A stretch of 64,000 nt of DNA from Streptomyces pseudovenezuelae (GTDB lineage: Bacteria > Actinomycetota > Actinomycetes > Streptomycetales > Streptomycetaceae), in NCBI RefSeq assembly GCF_029892565.1, contig NZ_JARXVH010000004.1:372001-436000 (forward strand), given 5' to 3'. Below the pieces are notes generated by a model. The model was given only the letters and a program-made list of their open reading frames with translations. It had not been told where the DNA came from and did no database searches. The position numbers and the translations under genes were made by a program. This document shows positions 18,516 through 28,066 of the stretch, in pieces. Position 1 is the first letter of the stretch. Each line of letters begins with the position of its first letter.

Positions 18516-19385
18516 TTAGCCATACTGGTCGGTTTTCCGCACAGTTGGCACACAGGTGAGTCCGATCCCGAACCGATCCCGGTAGACCGCCAGCACCTCC
18601 TCGTCCGTGTCCAACTCCCGCTCCTCACGCGCCCCGTCCCCGCCCGTCACCTTGAGGGTGCGCCCACTGAGCGTGATCCTCCCGCCGTCCTCCGCAACCC
18701 GCGAACACACCAGCGACCGCGTGAAGTGCGAGACCGGGGAGGTACTGTGCCACCAGGCGCCGGCGACAAAGTCACCGAGTACTCGGGGCCGCGTCTCAAT
18801 GCGGTACTGGGGCTGTCCGTCCCGCACGACGTCGAGGTCTCCCGTTTCCCCCGCCCCCACCCCCTCCCCTTCCGCCGCCTCCGTCTCCGCCTCGACGATC
18901 CGGAACACGCCCCCCGGATCCACCTGCTCCCCCCGCTCCCCGAACGCCAGCGGATAGTGACTGTGCGCCCCGAATCCGACGTCGGCCAGCCACTCGCTCC
19001 CGTCCACCGTCCGCACCCGCAGCGCGAGATGGTCGTACGGGATCCCGAGCCGCCCCTCGTCCCCGTGCACCCGCGCCGCGAGCAGCGTGACCTCGAAGCC
19101 GAGCGCGGTGAGCAACGCCCCGAACGCCCCGTTCAGTTCGTAACAGAACCCACCCCGCCGCGCCCCCACGACCTTCTCCACCAACCGCGCCTCCTCCAGC
19201 ACGATCTCCTCGCCGAGATGAACCGAGAGGTTCTCGAACGGCACAGCCCGCAGATGCCGCAGATGCAGGTCGCGCAGCACGTCGACAGTGGGTTCGGGAG
19301 GCGAACCGACGGCGGGTTCGACGGAGCCCGCCGGGCGCTCGATTCCCAGTCGGCGGAGGTAGGCATCGATCTGTACGGAGTCCAT
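18516..19385 (-). CDS. Arylamine N-acetyltransferase
   Basis: A 289-residue enzyme that transfers an acetyl group from acetyl-CoA to arylamines and hydrazines. The catalytic triad is complete: Cys81 in RRGGFCYELN, His119 in PYDHLALRV and Asp135 in WLADVGFG. N-terminal helices (DLHLRHLRAVPFENLSVHLG) and the C-terminal beta domain are as usual for the family. The physiological substrate could be a secondary-metabolite intermediate, since NAT homologues also close amides in rifamycin-type pathways; nothing nearby supports that. It begins 5 bp after comEC and so is probably cotranscribed. Confidence 0.92.
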   Translation of the reverse strand: MDSVQIDAYLRRLGIERPAGSVEPAVGSPPEPTVDVLRDLHLRHLRAVPFENLSVHLGEEIVLEEARLVEKVVGARRGGFCYELNGAFGALLTALGFEVTLLAARVHGDEGRLGIPYDHLALRVRTVDGSEWLADVGFGAHSHYPLAFGERGEQVDPGGVFRIVEAETEAAEGEGVGAGETGDLDVVRDGQPQYRIETRPRVLGDFVAGAWWHSTSPVSHFTRSLVCSRVAEDGGRITLSGRTLKVTGGDGAREERELDTDEEVLAVYRDRFGIGLTCVPTVRKTDQYG

Positions 19386-19390
19386 GCGGC

Positions 19391-21964
19391 TCAGTCTCTC
19401 GCCACCCGCACCTCCTCGCCCGTCCCCGTGACCGCCAATGCCCCGTCCCGGTCGGTCCGCAGCACCACCGCGCCGAGGGCGCCCAGCGCCGCGACCGTGC
19501 TGGGGGCCGGGTGACCGTAGGTGTTGTCCGCCCCGACGGAGATCAGCGCGAGCCGCGGCGCCACCACGCGTATCAACTCCGGATCTTGGTACGCCGACCC
19601 ATGATGGGCGACCTTCAACACGTCCACGCCGGCCACCGAAGCCCCCTCCGGCGATCTCAACAGCGCCTGCTGGGCCGGGGGTTCGAGATCGCCGAGCAGC
19701 AGGAGGCGCAGTCCGCCCGACCGGACGAGCAGGGTGACGCTGGCGTCGTTCGGCCCGTCCGGGGTGGGCGCCCCGGGAGGCGGTGGCCACAGCACCTGCC
19801 AGGACAACGGCCCGGTCCGCCGTTCCTCCCCGGCGACAGCCTGGGCGAGCGGGATGTGTCGGGCCGCCGCCTCCTTCCGTACGAACTCGACCTGGTCCGC
19901 CGGTTCCTCGAACCCCGTCGTCTCGATCGCCCCGACCGCACGCCCGCGCAGCACACCGGGCAGCCCGGCAACGTGATCGGCGTGGAAGTGGGTCAGCACG
20001 ACCAGCGGGATCCTGGTGATACCGAGCGTGCGCAGGCACCGGTCGACGAGCGCCGGGTCGGGTCCCGTGTCCACGACCACACCGGTGCCCTCGCCCGCCG
20101 CGAGCACCGTGGCGTCGCCCTGGCCGACGTCGCACATCGCGAACCGCCATCCCGGCGGCGGCCACCCCGTCACCACCCTGGTCAACGGCGGCGGCTGCAC
20201 CACGACCAGTACGAGCAGCACCCCACACACCCCGCACCACCACGGATGCCGGAGCAGCCATCGGCCGGCGAACAGGACGACCACCGTGACCAGTCCGAGC
20301 AGTGCCGCCCCGCCCCAACTCCCCGGCCAGTCCACGCCCCCACCCGGCAGCGCGGCCCCGGTGCGGGCGACCCCCGCGATCCACCCGGCGGGCCAACTCG
20401 CGCACCAGGCCAGCACCTTGGCCACCGGCAGCGCCAACGGAGCCGTCGCCAGCGCCGCGAACCCCAGCACCGTCGCCGGGGCCACCGCCACCTCCGCGAG
20501 CAGGTTGCACGGCACGGCCACCAGACTCACTCGCGCCGACAGCACAGCGACCACGGGCGCACACAGCGCCTGCGCCGCAGCCGCCGCGGCCAGCCCCTCG
20601 GCCCACCTCGCGGGCACCCCGCGCCGTCGCAACGCCTCGCTCCAGCGCGGCGCGAGTGTGAGCAGGGCGCCGGTGGCCAGCACGGAGAGCAGGAAGCCAT
20701 AACTCCGGGCCAGCCAGGGGTCGTACAGCACCAGCAGCAGTACCGCTGTCGCCAGCGCCGGGATCAGCGATCTGCGGCGCCCTGTCGCCAGCGCCAGCAA
20801 CGCGACCGCTCCGCAGGCCGCGGCCCGCAGCACGCTCGGGTCGGGCCGGCACACGACGACGAACGCGAGCGTCAGTGCTCCGCCGAACAGTGCCGTCGTC
20901 CGCAGCGAGATGCCGAGCCGCGGGGCGAGGCCCCTGCGCTCCGCCCGTTGGGCCAGTCCCGGTGGCCCGATGAGCAGGGCGAGGATGATCGTGAGGTTGC
21001 TCCCGGACACGGCGAGCGTGTGCGCCAGATCCGTCTCCTTGAAGGCCTCGTCCAACTCGGGCGAGATCCGCGAGGTGTCCCCGACGACCAGCCCCGGCAG
21101 CAGCGCCCGGGCATCCCCCGGCAACCCGTCGGTCGCCTCCCGCAGCCCCGCACGCAACCGCCCCGCGAACCGCTGCGCCCCCGACGGCCCCTCCACCACC
21201 TGAGGCACCGCCTGCCCACGCACCCGCAACACCCCCGCGACCCGATCACCCCCGACCAACGCCGGCGCCAACCGCCCGACGACCCACAGCCGCGTGGAGG
21301 GCAGCACACCGAGCCACGGCGACTGGGCCGGGCCCTTGGCTGAGGGCGCGCGGCCGACGCCGGTGGCGGTGGCGGTGTCAGCGGGAGGCGTCCTACCGGC
21401 ACCGCTGCCGACGCCGATATCGACGATCACCAACACCGGCGCCCGCGTCCTCACCTCCGTCCCGCCCGTCTCCCGAACCCGCCGCACCTCCCCCTCGATC
21501 ACCACGGACGCCGGCGCCGCCTGATCCCCGCTGATCCGCGGCCGGGTGAGCCGTGGATCACCGGTGACCTCGACCTCGGCGTTGACGGTGGCGTAGCGGT
21601 CCGCCAGGCCAGGCACCGGCCCCCGCCGCACATCGGCTCCGTGCAGCCCGGCGGAAAGGGCAGCCGCGGCGACGCAGAGCAGGACGGCGGCGGCCAAGAC
21701 GCGTGGCCATGCCGCACCACCCCCGACCGCCCTACTCCGACGCAGGAGCAGCAGTACTCCCGCCGCGACAAGGCACCCGACGGTGACCCCGGTGACCCAC
21801 GTCTGCGACGCGTCCAGCATCAACGCGGCCGTCACCCAGGTCGCCAGCGCGGGCGGTACGAGCCGCAGATCCGTCGGCCCTTCCTGCCGGGGATGGGCAT
21901 CGCCGAGCCGCTTCCCGGAGGCGGCGTGAACGGCCGACCGCTCGTCGGAACCGGCCGCGCTCAT
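19391..21964 (-). CDS. comEC: ComEC/Rec2 competence channel protein
   Basis: An 857-residue polytopic membrane protein. It has N-terminal hydrophobic helices, an extracytoplasmic DUF4131/OB-like region, the competence core helices (GLVVGDTSRISPELDEAF ... HTLAVSGSNLTII), and a C-terminal MBL-fold domain (CDVGQGDATVL, LTHFHADHVAG, LKVAHHGS). The channel passes single-stranded DNA inward and the MBL domain may degrade the second strand. The MBL metal ligands are intact. Its start overlaps the comEA stop by 4 bp (ATGA), so expression is coupled. Natural transformation is not established in Streptomyces, so the role there is open. Confidence 0.93.
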   Translation of the reverse strand: MSAAGSDERSAVHAASGKRLGDAHPRQEGPTDLRLVPPALATWVTAALMLDASQTWVTGVTVGCLVAAGVLLLLRRSRAVGGGAAWPRVLAAAVLLCVAAAALSAGLHGADVRRGPVPGLADRYATVNAEVEVTGDPRLTRPRISGDQAAPASVVIEGEVRRVRETGGTEVRTRAPVLVIVDIGVGSGAGRTPPADTATATGVGRAPSAKGPAQSPWLGVLPSTRLWVVGRLAPALVGGDRVAGVLRVRGQAVPQVVEGPSGAQRFAGRLRAGLREATDGLPGDARALLPGLVVGDTSRISPELDEAFKETDLAHTLAVSGSNLTIILALLIGPPGLAQRAERRGLAPRLGISLRTTALFGGALTLAFVVVCRPDPSVLRAAACGAVALLALATGRRRSLIPALATAVLLLVLYDPWLARSYGFLLSVLATGALLTLAPRWSEALRRRGVPARWAEGLAAAAAAQALCAPVVAVLSARVSLVAVPCNLLAEVAVAPATVLGFAALATAPLALPVAKVLAWCASWPAGWIAGVARTGAALPGGGVDWPGSWGGAALLGLVTVVVLFAGRWLLRHPWWCGVCGVLLVLVVVQPPPLTRVVTGWPPPGWRFAMCDVGQGDATVLAAGEGTGVVVDTGPDPALVDRCLRTLGITRIPLVVLTHFHADHVAGLPGVLRGRAVGAIETTGFEEPADQVEFVRKEAAARHIPLAQAVAGEERRTGPLSWQVLWPPPPGAPTPDGPNDASVTLLVRSGGLRLLLLGDLEPPAQQALLRSPEGASVAGVDVLKVAHHGSAYQDPELIRVVAPRLALISVGADNTYGHPAPSTVAALGALGAVVLRTDRDGALAVTGTGEEVRVARD

Positions 21965-23022
21965 GGCCGTACGAGATTCCGGAGATCGGCGAAGCGGCGG
22001 TCGCCGATGCCGTTGACCTCCCGCAGCTCATCCACCGACCTGAAGCCACCGTGCTGGGTGCGGTAGTCGATGATGTGCTGGGCCAGCACCGGCCCGACGC
22101 CCGGCAGTGTGTCGAGCTGGTCCACGGTGGCCGTGTTCAGAGCAACCGGGGCCGCGGGACCCGCCCCGGAGCCGACCGAACCCCCCGCCGCTCCGGGCAC
22201 CACCCCCGGAGCAGCGGCGACGGCCGGACCGCCAACGACCACCTGTTCCCCGTCCACGAGGAACCGCGCCCGATTGAGTCCATCCGTACTCGTCCCCGGC
22301 CGCACCCCGCCCGCCGCACGCAACGCATCGGCGACACGCGACCCAGCCGGCAGTCGATGAATCCCGGGCTCCCGGACCTTGCCGCTGACGTCCACCACGA
22401 TCTCGGCACCCGCCGCACCGGCCACGCCCGCCGTGTTCGACACACCGGCCGAGCCCGCCACGCCCGCCGAGCCCGGTGGCGCGGACTCCCCGCCCGCCCT
22501 CCCCGCCCCGAACGGAGCCCCCGCCCGCACCACCTCGGGCGCCCGCACAGACTCCGTCCGACCGGTCCAGAAGTGCTGCACGGCGAACACGGCAGCGACC
22601 ACGAGCAGCACCCCGAGCGCGACCACACTCCGCCGCTCCATCCCACACCGCGCCTGCACCCACAACGGCATCCGCTCCCGCAACGCAGCCCCAGCCCGCC
22701 CGCGCCAGGCGTCCACCGGGCTTCCGGCACCGAGGTCGACAGGCACCGCCGCAGCCACCGAAACCGGCCCCGCCGCCTCACCGTCGTCCCCCACCGGCGG
22801 CCCAACTCCGGGCTCCCGCCACTCCTCCACGCCGGCGCGCCCGGGAAACAACACCTCCGCCCGACGCCGGAGTTCCTGCGCCGACGCGTGCCGCTGCCGA
22901 GCCCTGCCCCTACCCGTACTCCGGGACGGTTGGCGGCGATGGCGAGTCCTGCCGTCGGAAGCAGGACCGCGGCCCGGCCCGCTGGTCACCGTCGCTGTGC
23001 GTGATCGTGATCGAAGTGCCAT
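21961..23022 (-). CDS. comEA: ComEA family DNA-binding protein
   Basis: A 353-residue membrane-anchored DNA receptor. A long Arg-rich cytoplasmic N-terminus is followed by one membrane helix (SVVALGVLLVVAAVFAVQHF), a Gly/Ala/Ser linker, an SLBB-like domain (VVVDVSGKVREPGIHRLPAGSRV) and a C-terminal double helix-hairpin-helix (LNTATVDQLDTLPGVGPVLAQ ... VNGIGDRRFADLR). This is the standard order for ComEA, although the N-terminal extension is longer than in Firmicutes. ATG 23022 and an ATG at 23040 are both possible. It overlaps comEC by 4 bp. Confidence 0.92.
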   Translation of the reverse strand: MALRSRSRTATVTSGPGRGPASDGRTRHRRQPSRSTGRGRARQRHASAQELRRRAEVLFPGRAGVEEWREPGVGPPVGDDGEAAGPVSVAAAVPVDLGAGSPVDAWRGRAGAALRERMPLWVQARCGMERRSVVALGVLLVVAAVFAVQHFWTGRTESVRAPEVVRAGAPFGAGRAGGESAPPGSAGVAGSAGVSNTAGVAGAAGAEIVVDVSGKVREPGIHRLPAGSRVADALRAAGGVRPGTSTDGLNRARFLVDGEQVVVGGPAVAAAPGVVPGAAGGSVGSGAGPAAPVALNTATVDQLDTLPGVGPVLAQHIIDYRTQHGGFRSVDELREVNGIGDRRFADLRNLVRP

Positions 23023-23090
23023 GCGACGAGGATCGGACACCCGCCACCATCGCGATGATCTTGCTCAATTCCCGGGGATTACCGCCCAGT

Positions 23091-23099
23091 TGTGGATAA
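23091..23099 (-). promoter_or_regulatory. Single DnaA-box-like nonamer upstream of comEA
   Basis: TTATCCACA on the minus strand matches the classical DnaA box exactly, about 70 bp upstream of comEA. Only one copy is seen, so it is not an origin. Functional binding is possible but unproven; streptomycete boxes more often read TTGTCCACA. Confidence 0.3.
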
Positions 23100-23129
23100 C
23101 TTCGCCACCCGCACGAGTGAGCCTCAGCA

Positions 23130-23975
23130 TCATCGAGGCGAAACCACGGCCCCCAACAACCCAGGCCCCGTATGCGCCCCGATCACCGCCCCCACCTCAC
23201 TTACATGCAGATCCGCCAACCCCGGCACCCGCGCCCGCAGCCGATCCGCCAAGGCCGCCGCCCGGTCCGGCGCAGCCAGGTGGTGGACCGCGATGTCGAC
23301 CTGCGCGCTGCCGGCCCGGTCGGCCACGATCTCCTCCAGGCGGGCGATCGCCCTGGACGCCGTGCGGACCTTCTCCAGGAGTTCGATGCGGCCGCCCTCC
23401 AGCTTCAGCAGCGGCTTCACGGCCAGTGCCGAGCCCAGCAGGGCCTGCGCGGCGCCGATGCGGCCGCCGCGGCGCAGATAGTCGAGGGTGTCGACGTAGA
23501 AGTAGGCGGACGTGCCGGCGGCGCGCTTCTCGGCCGCCGTGACCGCCTCGTCCACCGTGCCGCCGGCCTCCGCGGTCTCCGCCGCGGCGAGTGCGCAGAA
23601 GCCGAGGGCCATCGCGACCATCCCGGTGTCCACCACCCGCACCGGCACCGGTGCCTCGCGCGCCGCGAGGACGGCCGCGTCGTAGGTGCCGGACAGTTCG
23701 GCGGAGAGATGGAGGGAGACGATGCCGGTGGCACCCGCGTCCGCTACCTTGCGGTAGGTCTCGGCGAAGAGCTGGGGGCTAGGGCGGGAAGTGGTGACGG
23801 GACGCCGCTTCTGCAGCGCCTGGGCCAGCGAACGGGTCGAGATCTCGGTGCCCTCGTCCAGCGCCTGATTGCCGAGGACCACCGTCAGCGGCACCGCAGT
23901 GATGCCGTGCCGCTCCATCGTCCGCGGCGGCAGGTAGGCCGTTGAATCGGTGACGATCGCGACATGGCGGGACAT
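23130..23975 (-). CDS. DegV family fatty-acid-binding protein
   Basis: A 281-residue DegV/FakB-type protein that binds a fatty acid in its central cavity. Visible signatures are VTDSTAYLPP at the N-terminus, TSRPSPQLF, and VSLHLSAELSGTYDAA, all part of the lipid pocket. In Firmicutes FakB presents fatty acids to the kinase FakA (DAK2 domain). No fakA gene is in the window, so the pathway link is by family only. It is transcribed toward comEA and separated from it by 107 bp. Confidence 0.93.
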   Translation of the reverse strand: MSRHVAIVTDSTAYLPPRTMERHGITAVPLTVVLGNQALDEGTEISTRSLAQALQKRRPVTTSRPSPQLFAETYRKVADAGATGIVSLHLSAELSGTYDAAVLAAREAPVPVRVVDTGMVAMALGFCALAAAETAEAGGTVDEAVTAAEKRAAGTSAYFYVDTLDYLRRGGRIGAAQALLGSALAVKPLLKLEGGRIELLEKVRTASRAIARLEEIVADRAGSAQVDIAVHHLAAPDRAAALADRLRARVPGLADLHVSEVGAVIGAHTGPGLLGAVVSPR

Positions 23976-24042
23976 GAGCTGGAGGTTACCTGCCGTAGCG
24001 CCTGGACGGCAGCCCGGGCCCGCTCACCTGGGCAGCCTTTGA

Positions 24043-24098
24043 CCGGATCAAGTCGTGCTCCCGGATCAAGTCGTGCTCTCCGGATCAAGTAGTGCTCT
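24043..24098. repeat. Three tandem 18-19-bp repeats at a gene's 3' end
   Basis: Three near-identical copies of CCGGATCAAGTCGTGCTC follow each other directly (24043-24060, 24061-24079, 24080-24098). The last copy contains the stop codon and final codons of the gene ending at 24085. The array looks like a short 3'-end duplication by slippage or unequal exchange. Confidence 0.8.
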
Positions 24099-24819
24099 CC
24101 GGGCGGGGCTTCTTCTGCCAAGGGTAGGTGGGGCGCCGGCCGGGCGGGGTGATGGCGGTCCGGGTCGGCTCCTCGGCAGGGCGCGAGCCGGGGGTCTCCG
24201 GCCAGGTCTGCTGCGAGGCCGCCGCATCTGCGGCCGGTGCCTCGGGCCACGGCGTCGGGGTGCCCTGCGGCTCCGCCTTCGTCCAGTGCCGCAGGGCGCC
24301 GGCCTCCATGTCTATCTGTGAGCTGAGCGAGTCCAGGTCGTCCTCGGCGAACCGGTGGGCCCGGTCGCGGACCGCCCAGCGCAGGGCGTCGGCCGATTCC
24401 GTGATGCGCGCGGTGCGGCCACGCAGGTCGGGCAGTCGCTGGGTGAGGGTGGCGCGGTCGGGGTCGGACTCCAGGCGCCTGAGCTCGCCGTCCAACTCGT
24501 GGCCGTGCGCGCTGAGCCGCTGGAAGAGGGCGACGGACTCCTTCAGGGACTCGTCCGCCGGCGCACCGGCGCGCAGCGCGTCCTGGGTGGCGCGCATCGA
24601 CGTACGCAACTGCAGGCGCAGTTGGGCGACCTCGCCGGCCGGGCCCTGCTGGACGAAGGACCTGGCGCGCAGGGCGTGGTCCTCGACCGTGCGGCGGGCC
24701 TCGCCGATGGTGCGGTCCACACCGCGCTTGGCGGCGCCGATCACCTTCACCGTCGCGTAGGCACCGAGCACCAGGAAGAGCACGAAGAGCAGGGCGAACA
24801 CTGCGATCACGGCTTCCAC
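24085..24819 (-). CDS. Membrane-anchored helical hypothetical protein
   Basis: A 244-residue protein with one N-terminal membrane helix (AVIAVFALLFVLFLVLGAYA), then about 150 residues of charged amphipathic helix (RTIGEARRTVEDHALRARSF ... LKESVALFQRLSAHGHELDGELRRLES) likely to form a coiled coil, and a Pro/Thr-rich tail. Orientation is probably N-out with a cytoplasmic coiled coil, like small scaffold or toxic-anion-resistance-adjacent proteins, but no family is recognised. Start GTG 24819 has GGAGGA 5 nt upstream; GTG 24822 is equally in frame. The stop codon lies inside a tandem repeat. Confidence 0.75.
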   Translation of the reverse strand: MEAVIAVFALLFVLFLVLGAYATVKVIGAAKRGVDRTIGEARRTVEDHALRARSFVQQGPAGEVAQLRLQLRTSMRATQDALRAGAPADESLKESVALFQRLSAHGHELDGELRRLESDPDRATLTQRLPDLRGRTARITESADALRWAVRDRAHRFAEDDLDSLSSQIDMEAGALRHWTKAEPQGTPTPWPEAPAADAAASQQTWPETPGSRPAEEPTRTAITPPGRRPTYPWQKKPRPESTT

Positions 24820-24967
24820 CACACTCCTCCTCCGGCGTCGCGACGGACGTCGCGCCGCTCTTCCACGGTAAACGCAAAGAGCAGGCCCGGAGTTCCAGAA
24901 AAACCCCGAACCTGCCCGTAGGGGACTACCCGGAGACGTACCCACGCCTCCGGTACCCACGCCCACC

Positions 24968-25010
24968 GCTTCTACCGCGGAGCGCTGCGCCTTCTACCGC
25001 GGAGCGCTAC
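24968..25010. repeat. Direct repeat at the leuS stop codon
   Basis: CTTCTACCGCGGAGCGCT occurs twice, at 24968 and 24991, spaced by 5 bp. The second copy reaches into the leuS termination codon (25007-25009). Each copy contains the palindrome CCGCGG. The layout mirrors the stop-codon-proximal repeats of the neighbouring gene at 24043-24098. Confidence 0.75.
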
Positions 25011-27889
25011 GCCGGAACGATGTTCACCAGCTTCGGCGCCCGCACGATCACCTTGCGGATACCCGCGCCCTCCAGCGCCGCGACGACCTTCTCGTCGGCC
25101 AGCGCGACCTTCTCCAGCTCCTCGTCGGAGATGGACGGGGAGACCTCCAGGCGTGCCTTGACCTTGCCCCTGATCTGCACGACGCAGGTCACGCTCTCGT
25201 CGACGACATAGGCCGGGTCGGCGACCGGGAAGTCCTGGTGGACGACAGACTCGGTGTGGCCCAGCAGGCGCCACAGCTCCTCGGCGATGTGCGGGGCCAG
25301 CGGCGCGACCAGCAGTACCAGCGGCTCGGCGATGGCGCGCGGCAGCGAACCGCGCGACTTGGTCAGGTGGTTGTTCAGCTCCGTGACCTTGGCGATGGCG
25401 GTGTTGAAGCGCAGGCCGTCCAGGTCGTGGCGCACCCCGTCGATCGCCTTGTGCAGGGCGCGCAGCGTCTCCTCGTCGGGCTCGGCGCCGGTGACGGTGA
25501 TCTCGCCGGTCGCCTCGTCGACGATGTTGCGCCACAGCCGCTGCAGCAGCCGGAACTGGCCCACCACCGCGCGCGTGTCCCACGGCCGCGAGACGTCCAG
25601 CGGGCCCATCGCCATCTCGTACAGGCGCAGGGTGTCGGCGCCGTACTCGGCGCAGATCTCGTCCGGAGTGACCGCGTTCTTCAGGGACTTGCCCATCTTG
25701 CCCAGCAGCCGGGAGACCTTCTCGCCCGCGTAGTAGTACTCGCCGTCGCGCTCCTCCACCTCGGCGGCCGGCACGGCGATGCCCCGGCTGTCGCGGTAGA
25801 CGAAGGCCTGGATCATGCCTTGGTTGTACAGCTTGTGGAACGGCTCCGCCGAGGAGATGTGCCCCAGGTCGAACAGCACCTTGGACCAGAAGCGGGCGTA
25901 CAGCAGGTGCAGTACGGCGTGTTCGGCGCCGCCGACGTACAGGTCGACGCCCCCGTGCGGCTGGCCCTCGCGCGGGCCCATCCAGTAGCGCTCGATCTCC
26001 GGGTCGACCAGCTGCTCGCTGTTGTGCGGGTCCAGGTAGCGCAGCTCGTACCAGCACGAACCGGCCCAGTTGGGCATGGTGTTGGTCTCGCGGCGGTACT
26101 TCTTGGGGCCGTCGCCCAGGTCCAGGGTGACGTTGACCCAGTCCGCGTTGCGGGACAGGGGCGTCTCCGGGGAGGTGTTCGCGTCGTCCGGGTCGAAGGT
26201 GCGCGGCGAGTAGTCCTCGACCTCGGGCAGCTCCAGCGGCAGCATCGACTCGGGCAGGGCGCGGGCGGTGCCGTCCTCGTCGTAGACGATCGGGAAGGGC
26301 TCGCCCCAGTAGCGCTGGCGGCTGAACAGCCAGTCGCGCAGGCGGAAGTTGACGGTGCCCTGGCCGATGCCCTTGCGGGCCAGCCACTCCGTGATGCGGG
26401 CCTTGGCCTCGGCGACGGGCAGGCCGTCCAGGGAGACCTCGTCGTTCGAGGAGTTGATGATCTTCGCGTCGTACGACCCGAACGCGTTCTCCCACGTCGA
26501 CGTGTCCGTGCCGCGGCCGTCGGTCGGCTCGACGATGCAGGTGATCGGCAGCTCGAAGGCGCGCGCGAAGTCGAAGTCACGCTGGTCGCCCGCCGGTACG
26601 GCCATGATCGCGCCGGTGCCGTAGCCCATCAGTACGTAGTCGGCGATGAAGACGGGCAGCCGCTCGCCGTTGACCGGGTTGGTCGCGAACGCACCGGTGA
26701 AGACACCGGTCTTGTCCTTGGCCTCGGCCTGCCGCTCGACGTCGGACTTGGCGCCGGCCTGCGCGCGGTACGCGGCGACGGCCTCCGTCGGGGTGGCGTG
26801 ACCGCCGGTCCACACGTCGTGCGTGGACTGGGGCCAGGCGGCCGGCGTGAACTTGTCGACCAGCGGGTGCTCGGGCGCCAGCACCATGTAGGTCGCGCCG
26901 AACAGGGTGTCGGGGCGCGTGGTGAAGACGGTGATGTTCTCCCCGTCGACGGGGAAGTCGACGCGGGCGCCCTCGGAGCGGCCGATCCAGTTGCGCTGCT
27001 GCAGCTTGATGGCCTCGGGCCAGTCCAGCTCGGTCAGGTCGTCCAGCAGCCGGTCGGCGTACGACGTGATCCGCATGTTCCACTGGCGCAGCTTGGCCTT
27101 GAAGACCGGGAAGTTGCCGCGCTCGGAGCGGCCGTCGGCGGTGACCTCCTCGTTGGCCAGCACGGTGCCCAGACCGGGGCACCAGTTGACCGGCGCGTCC
27201 GAGGCGTACGCCAGGCGGTACTCGCCCAGGACGTCGGCGCGCTCGGCGCCGCTCAGCTCCTGCCACGCGCGCGTGGTGCCGTCTGCGCCGGGTACCGCAC
27301 GCTCCCCGGTCTCGAACTGGGCGATCAGCTCGGCGATCGGCCGGGCCCGGTCCGCCTCGGTGTCGTACCAGGAGTTGAAGATCTGCAGGAAGATCCACTG
27401 GGTCCACTTGTAGTACTCGGGGTCGATCGTGGCGAACGACCGGCGCCTGTCGTGGCCCAGGCCCAGCCGGCGCAGCTGGGACTTCATGTTCTGGATGTTG
27501 GACTCGGTGGACACGCGCGGGTGCGTGCCGGTCTGCACCGCGTACTGCTCGGCGGGCAGGCCGAAGGCGTCGAAGCCCAGGGTGTGCAGGACGTTGTGCC
27601 CGGTCATGCGCTGGAAGCGGGCGAAGACGTCGGTCGCGATGTAGCCCAGCGGGTGGCCGACGTGCAGGCCCGCACCGGAGGGATACGGGAACATGTCCAT
27701 GATGAACTTCTTGGGCCGCGCGACGATCGCCGGGTCTCCGGCCAGGTCACCCTTGGGGTTCGGCGCCGCGTACGTGCCCTCGGCGTCCCAGAAGTCCTGC
27801 CAGCGTGCTTCGATGTCAACGGCCATGGCAGCCGTGTAGCGGTGCGGCGCCGCCACCTCGGAGGCGGCAGCGGGGTTCGTCTCGCTCAT
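25007..27889 (-). CDS. leuS: Leucyl-tRNA synthetase
   Basis: Class I aminoacyl-tRNA synthetase of 960 residues that charges tRNA-Leu. The HIGH motif appears as HVGH (about 76-79) and KMSKS as KMGKS (about 730). The CP1 editing domain and C-terminal anticodon-binding domain are complete, ending [16 protein letters not shown] 27889 ([10 protein letters not shown]) gives the normal actinobacterial N-terminus; an ATG at 27955 is ignored because it falls in the regulatory leader. A leader peptide with three Leu codons and a U-tailed terminator precede the gene, so expression is probably controlled by leucine attenuation. Confidence 0.96.
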   Translation of the reverse strand: MSETNPAAASEVAAPHRYTAAMAVDIEARWQDFWDAEGTYAAPNPKGDLAGDPAIVARPKKFIMDMFPYPSGAGLHVGHPLGYIATDVFARFQRMTGHNVLHTLGFDAFGLPAEQYAVQTGTHPRVSTESNIQNMKSQLRRLGLGHDRRRSFATIDPEYYKWTQWIFLQIFNSWYDTEADRARPIAELIAQFETGERAVPGADGTTRAWQELSGAERADVLGEYRLAYASDAPVNWCPGLGTVLANEEVTADGRSERGNFPVFKAKLRQWNMRITSYADRLLDDLTELDWPEAIKLQQRNWIGRSEGARVDFPVDGENITVFTTRPDTLFGATYMVLAPEHPLVDKFTPAAWPQSTHDVWTGGHATPTEAVAAYRAQAGAKSDVERQAEAKDKTGVFTGAFATNPVNGERLPVFIADYVLMGYGTGAIMAVPAGDQRDFDFARAFELPITCIVEPTDGRGTDTSTWENAFGSYDAKIINSSNDEVSLDGLPVAEAKARITEWLARKGIGQGTVNFRLRDWLFSRQRYWGEPFPIVYDEDGTARALPESMLPLELPEVEDYSPRTFDPDDANTSPETPLSRNADWVNVTLDLGDGPKKYRRETNTMPNWAGSCWYELRYLDPHNSEQLVDPEIERYWMGPREGQPHGGVDLYVGGAEHAVLHLLYARFWSKVLFDLGHISSAEPFHKLYNQGMIQAFVYRDSRGIAVPAAEVEERDGEYYYAGEKVSRLLGKMGKSLKNAVTPDEICAEYGADTLRLYEMAMGPLDVSRPWDTRAVVGQFRLLQRLWRNIVDEATGEITVTGAEPDEETLRALHKAIDGVRHDLDGLRFNTAIAKVTELNNHLTKSRGSLPRAIAEPLVLLVAPLAPHIAEELWRLLGHTESVVHQDFPVADPAYVVDESVTCVVQIRGKVKARLEVSPSISDEELEKVALADEKVVAALEGAGIRKVIVRAPKLVNIVPA

Positions 27890-27956
27890 GATCCTCAAAG
27901 CTCCATCGATCGTCTCTGCCGGCGGCTGTATCGTCCAGGCTGTTACATCCACCAAA

Positions 27957-27984
27957 TGAAAAATCCCCTCGCACAGGAGGGGAT
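27957..27984 (-). terminator. Attenuator terminator upstream of leuS
   Basis: On the minus strand ATCCCCTC and GAGGGGAT form an 8-bp stem with a 6-nt loop, followed by a run of five T. This is a rare textbook intrinsic terminator for this genome, and it lies 67 bp before leuS and 43 bp after the leader peptide stop. A competing hairpin (CCGACC with GGTCGG, 28021-27997) lies between them. Confidence 0.8.
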
Positions 27985-28027
27985 GCCACGCCGATGCCGA
28001 CCTGCCGGTTGTGGCGGTCGGGACTGA

Positions 28028-28066
28028 TCAGCGCGGCCCGCTAAGCAGAAGGCGTACGGCACGCAT
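28028..28066 (-). CDS. Leucine-rich leader peptide of the leuS attenuator
   Basis: A 12-codon open frame, MRAVRLLLSGPR, with three consecutive leucine codons (CTT CTG CTT); CTT is rare in high-GC streptomycetes. A TACTCT hexamer ends 6 nt before the ATG, and no ribosome site is present, so the transcript is probably leaderless and starts at the peptide's first base. A terminator hairpin follows 43 nt after the stop. By analogy with classical attenuation, a ribosome stalled at the Leu codons when charged tRNA-Leu is scarce would favour read-through into leuS. It was too short for ordinary gene calling. Confidence 0.75.
   Translation of the reverse strand: MRAVRLLLSGPR

Noticed and set aside
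27957..28066. T-box riboswitch for leuS
   Set aside because: No T-box core sequence or stem I specifier architecture was found; the leader peptide model explains the elements better.
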